NCBI GenBank assembly: GCA_026413225.1
Contig: CM048552.1
Span: forward strand, 183,864,053-183,928,052
DNA: 64,000 nucleotides
Direction of reading: 5' to 3'
Source of the DNA: Otis tarda
Taxonomy: Eukaryota; Chordata; Aves; Otidiformes; Otididae
Below the pieces are notes generated by a model, which saw only the letters and a program-made list of their open reading frames with translations, was not told the origin of the DNA and did not search any database. The position numbers and the translations under genes are program-made. Shown one piece after another: positions 61,001 to 64,000 of the stretch; the stretch's first letter is position 1, and each line of letters opens with the position of its first letter.

Positions 61001-64000
61001 CAACCAACTTCCAAAGACCAGGCTGAATGACAGCCTCTGAGATGTTATGCATCCACATATCCCACAGGAGAGAGAGCTGTGCTGATCTAAGTCCTTTAGG
61101 ACTGAATTTGTACTCACTGGACTTCAGAAACGTGACAAGGAACATGAGGCTTAATCTTGCAAAAAGATAATCATTCAGTGCACTTGTACCTAGAAATGGA
61201 AGGAGGTCTGTACCTCGAAAGGTAGGCCTAGAATGAAAGAGATTTTGTCCAGTAGTAAGTAACGTAGCAAACAGTGAGCCATTGCTCTTATTCTGGAGCT
61301 CTTCTATGGAGCATGAACGGTAAAAATTTTCATCCCACTCTATTTTCACCTACAACTACTCTGATTTAGATGTAGATACTGAATATTTATGTTTGTATCA
61401 GTTATTAGGTATATAATGGAAAGGAATCAGAGCAGTAGAAGAAAATAAAGCCTTTTCCTGCTTTCAGAATCTGACCTACACGCATAGTGGCAGACACCAC
61501 CATGGATCTGAACAGTAAGAACAAAATTCTTCCTCCACAGAAGTTTAAAATATTTTCATTTTTATTCCTTACTATATAACTGGAACTATGTTATTACAAA
61601 CCATGTTTATTAGGACTGTCATGTGAGTCTGCTGTGTGTTTTAATACAATTCTCTACCAGATAAACTAAAAAATCAACTACTTTGATCAGGATTAAACCA
61701 TGAAATCAGAGTTCACACATAATACTTAACCCAAATAAAGAATTCATGGGAAACAGAATCTTGCTATCGTAGTATTTATTGGAAAGGTATACAGGAAGAA
61801 AAAATCCATACATGCTTCTCAGGAAAGCATAATTTCCCAATGGATACCTCTCCATTCGACTTGAATCTAAACTAGCACTGTAGATTCTAATAGCACTTGG
61901 CAAGCTGCAGACACATCATTTTTTAACTTAGGCTTATGTTTGAATTACCTGGAACTCAAATTTCCAATGTGACCTTTTCAGGGCTTTGTTTAGGAACAAA
62001 AAGAGTTCTCACTAGAGAGAGAAAACACCTTTTAGAGAACAAGATATATCATTGAGGGTGGAGGCTAAAATAGTACAGTGCTGTTGCTAGTCTAGAATTA
62101 GAGAAAGCAATGACTATGTTTGTTACCTTCAGCTGACAAAAGGGAATATATTTTTTTTTACATTTGAAACCAAATTTCTGATCTTTTGTACTTGTGCTTT
62201 CAAGTACGTATTTATTGCCCCTATGCCTGAAGCTTATAAAATGCAGGAAGGTGGGGTTTTTTTCTGCCTAGAATAATGGACACACTAAGGATGTACATGC
62301 CAAACAGAACGTTTTTATTTGTGTGTTCAATTCTGCAAGGAGTTCTGCACCAAAAAACTCAATCAATGAGAGCCAAAGCATTTAAGGTCTCTGGTCACTA
62401 GATTTTTTTTTTTTTTTCCCTAGGTTTGCCTATAGGAGAAGTGCAGAAAATCTGACTTGCAAAGTGCAATATCCTGTTCTGCTGTGTAACCACATCTATA
62501 TTGGAGCTACAGACTGTTCTTGTTCCTCATTTCCTTTATCCTCTGGTAAGCTGCATAGACTAGCTTTTAAACTGCCTGTTCACTGCCAAGTTCAGAAATA
62601 CATAACAGGAAATTTCAACTACATATTTACATAGAAAAAAAGTGGAAAGCATGGGAGAGTCAAATGCAGCTTTGAGTATTTTTATAGTGTGCTCAAAGCC
62701 ACAAGTGGGGAAAAAAGCCAAAATAGATATGGTATCTAATTGTTAAATATTTACTTAAGGCAACCATCATTTATTGAGGAAGAACAAGATGAAGAAGAAG
62801 AGTTCAAATATTTACTACAGATTATGATATTATTTACTATAGATGGGGTTTAGCACTAATTTTGGAGAAGACAACTTCTATGTCAGATAAAGATCAGTTT
62901 ACGTTATTCAAACTGGTCATGGCCTTAATTTTCCACAAAGGCACATTTCAAAACACAGCATATAATTAAACAGCTCTTCCTCTGAGCTAGTCCTTTCGTT
63001 TTTGTTCTTTTCTTCTTTTGTTCCTGTTTTATTGAGGGATGCAATGCTTGAGTGAGTGATCCACCATTCAATACGTGTCATTCTGATCCAAATGACAAAA
63101 GACAGGTTAATATATTCTTTCCTCTACTGTACCTGCAGAGGCATGCCAAAAGGGCAGAAAGAATTGTTTTATTCAGATTCATTTCCCCTATCACCTGTGA
63201 GCTCTGCATAGAGATGGAGCAAGTATGAACTATAAAGGTGGGAGATACCTCTCATCTCTGGGCACCTGATGGACTTTGGTTGGACATCCATGCAGGCCAC
63301 TGTCCTCAGAAAGAAGCTGAATGATCCTCGAATCTATGGAGGTTTTGTCTGAGAAGGGAAAATGGAGGTAGGTGTGCTATCCGCAATATAAAATATACAA
63401 TATGGAAAAATTTGGAAAATGAAGGAGAGCTACCAGCATGTGCTCAGAGTGGCGGCAGGAATTAGCGAATATGCCAATTAGTAGTGGATGCCTACAAAAC
63501 ATCACTTTTGTCCCATTTAATGGATCTAATTTATATGAAGTGTATTCAAAACATCACTTAAGATTATTACCACATCTCTGAAATAATTTCATTTAACTGA
63601 ATAACTGAAACGCTTTATGTACCTTTTATTAATGCATAAACATGATTAACTTGCACTTTACCCATCTGAAATATTAAAACATTAAAAGGAGCATAAAACC
63701 AGAAAATTACTGGACATTTCCTGGTTGCTACTGAGTGAGATAGGCAGGTAGAATGAACCATGACCAACCTGTGACCCTTCCCTTCAATACTAATGCCTCT
63801 AATGAAATCTGATGTCAATCAGAAACTCTCATCAAAATGCTCTCATCATTTGCCATCAGTCCCTTAGAACAACATAACAATCTGAAAATTGAATAGGAAA
63901 GAAGTGTTTTGTTAAAGATTGTCCCAGCAAAGTGGCTGCCTTTATTATTTATATCCCACTTATACGGCTAATGCTGCATCTGCTTTTGGTTGACTACAGC
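61001..64000. other. Unique AT-rich DNA
   Basis: Nothing recognised up to the window end apart from a 15-T run at 62403-62417. A minus-strand frame of 132 codons (60951-61349) has no known domain. Confidence 0.5.

Overview
The window looks like AT-rich, gene-poor nuclear DNA from a bird, most likely a neoavian. The main reason is its interspersed repeats. There are several CR1 (chicken repeat 1) LINE copies ending in the diagnostic ATTCTATG-type octamer repeats, three solo LTRs of avian endogenous retrovirus types, and scattered old MIR/CORE-SINE relics. I see no bacterial gene structure, no Alu or L1, and no long A-tailed SINEs. Species cannot be named from this sequence alone.

I recognise no host protein-coding exon, rRNA, tRNA or CRISPR array. 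The only reading frame with clear protein homology is the reverse transcriptase of a 5'-truncated CR1 at about 9.27-11.19 kb. It is broken by two C-to-T nonsense codons and a one-base insertion, with 333 codons still open at its 3' end. All other short open frames lack recognisable domains and are about as long as chance allows in 64 kb. The window is therefore best read as intergenic or long-intron DNA.

Layout: 1-9.26 kb is mostly unique sequence with one MIR relic (3.9 kb) and a small hairpin/duplication (8.5 kb). A CR1 lies at 9.27-11.19 kb. From 11.2 to 20.1 kb the DNA is unique with a MIR relic (12.2 kb) and two stretches that resemble conserved regulatory DNA. A GC-rich solo LTR (minus orientation, duplication GTCTG) lies at 20.13-21.27 kb. 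From 21.3 to 28.1 kb there is unique DNA with a MIR relic and a homeodomain-motif-rich stretch (25.3-25.7 kb). At 28.1-30.4 kb there is a repeat cluster: CR1 tail, solo LTR (plus, TCCAT), then an opposite-strand CR1. From 30.4 to 38.8 kb the DNA is unique, with a GC/CpG-rich patch at 37.2 kb and an adjacent minus-strand open frame. A third solo LTR (minus, CCTAC) lies at 38.8-39.4 kb. Unique DNA follows to 46.5 kb, then a stack of three CR1 fragments (46.5-48.0 kb). The last 16 kb is unique with several weak MIR relics and simple repeats.

No genes work together here. The functional interest lies in possible cis-regulatory islands, which only cross-species alignment can confirm, and in the repeat history. 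I did not find evidence of a new biological system.
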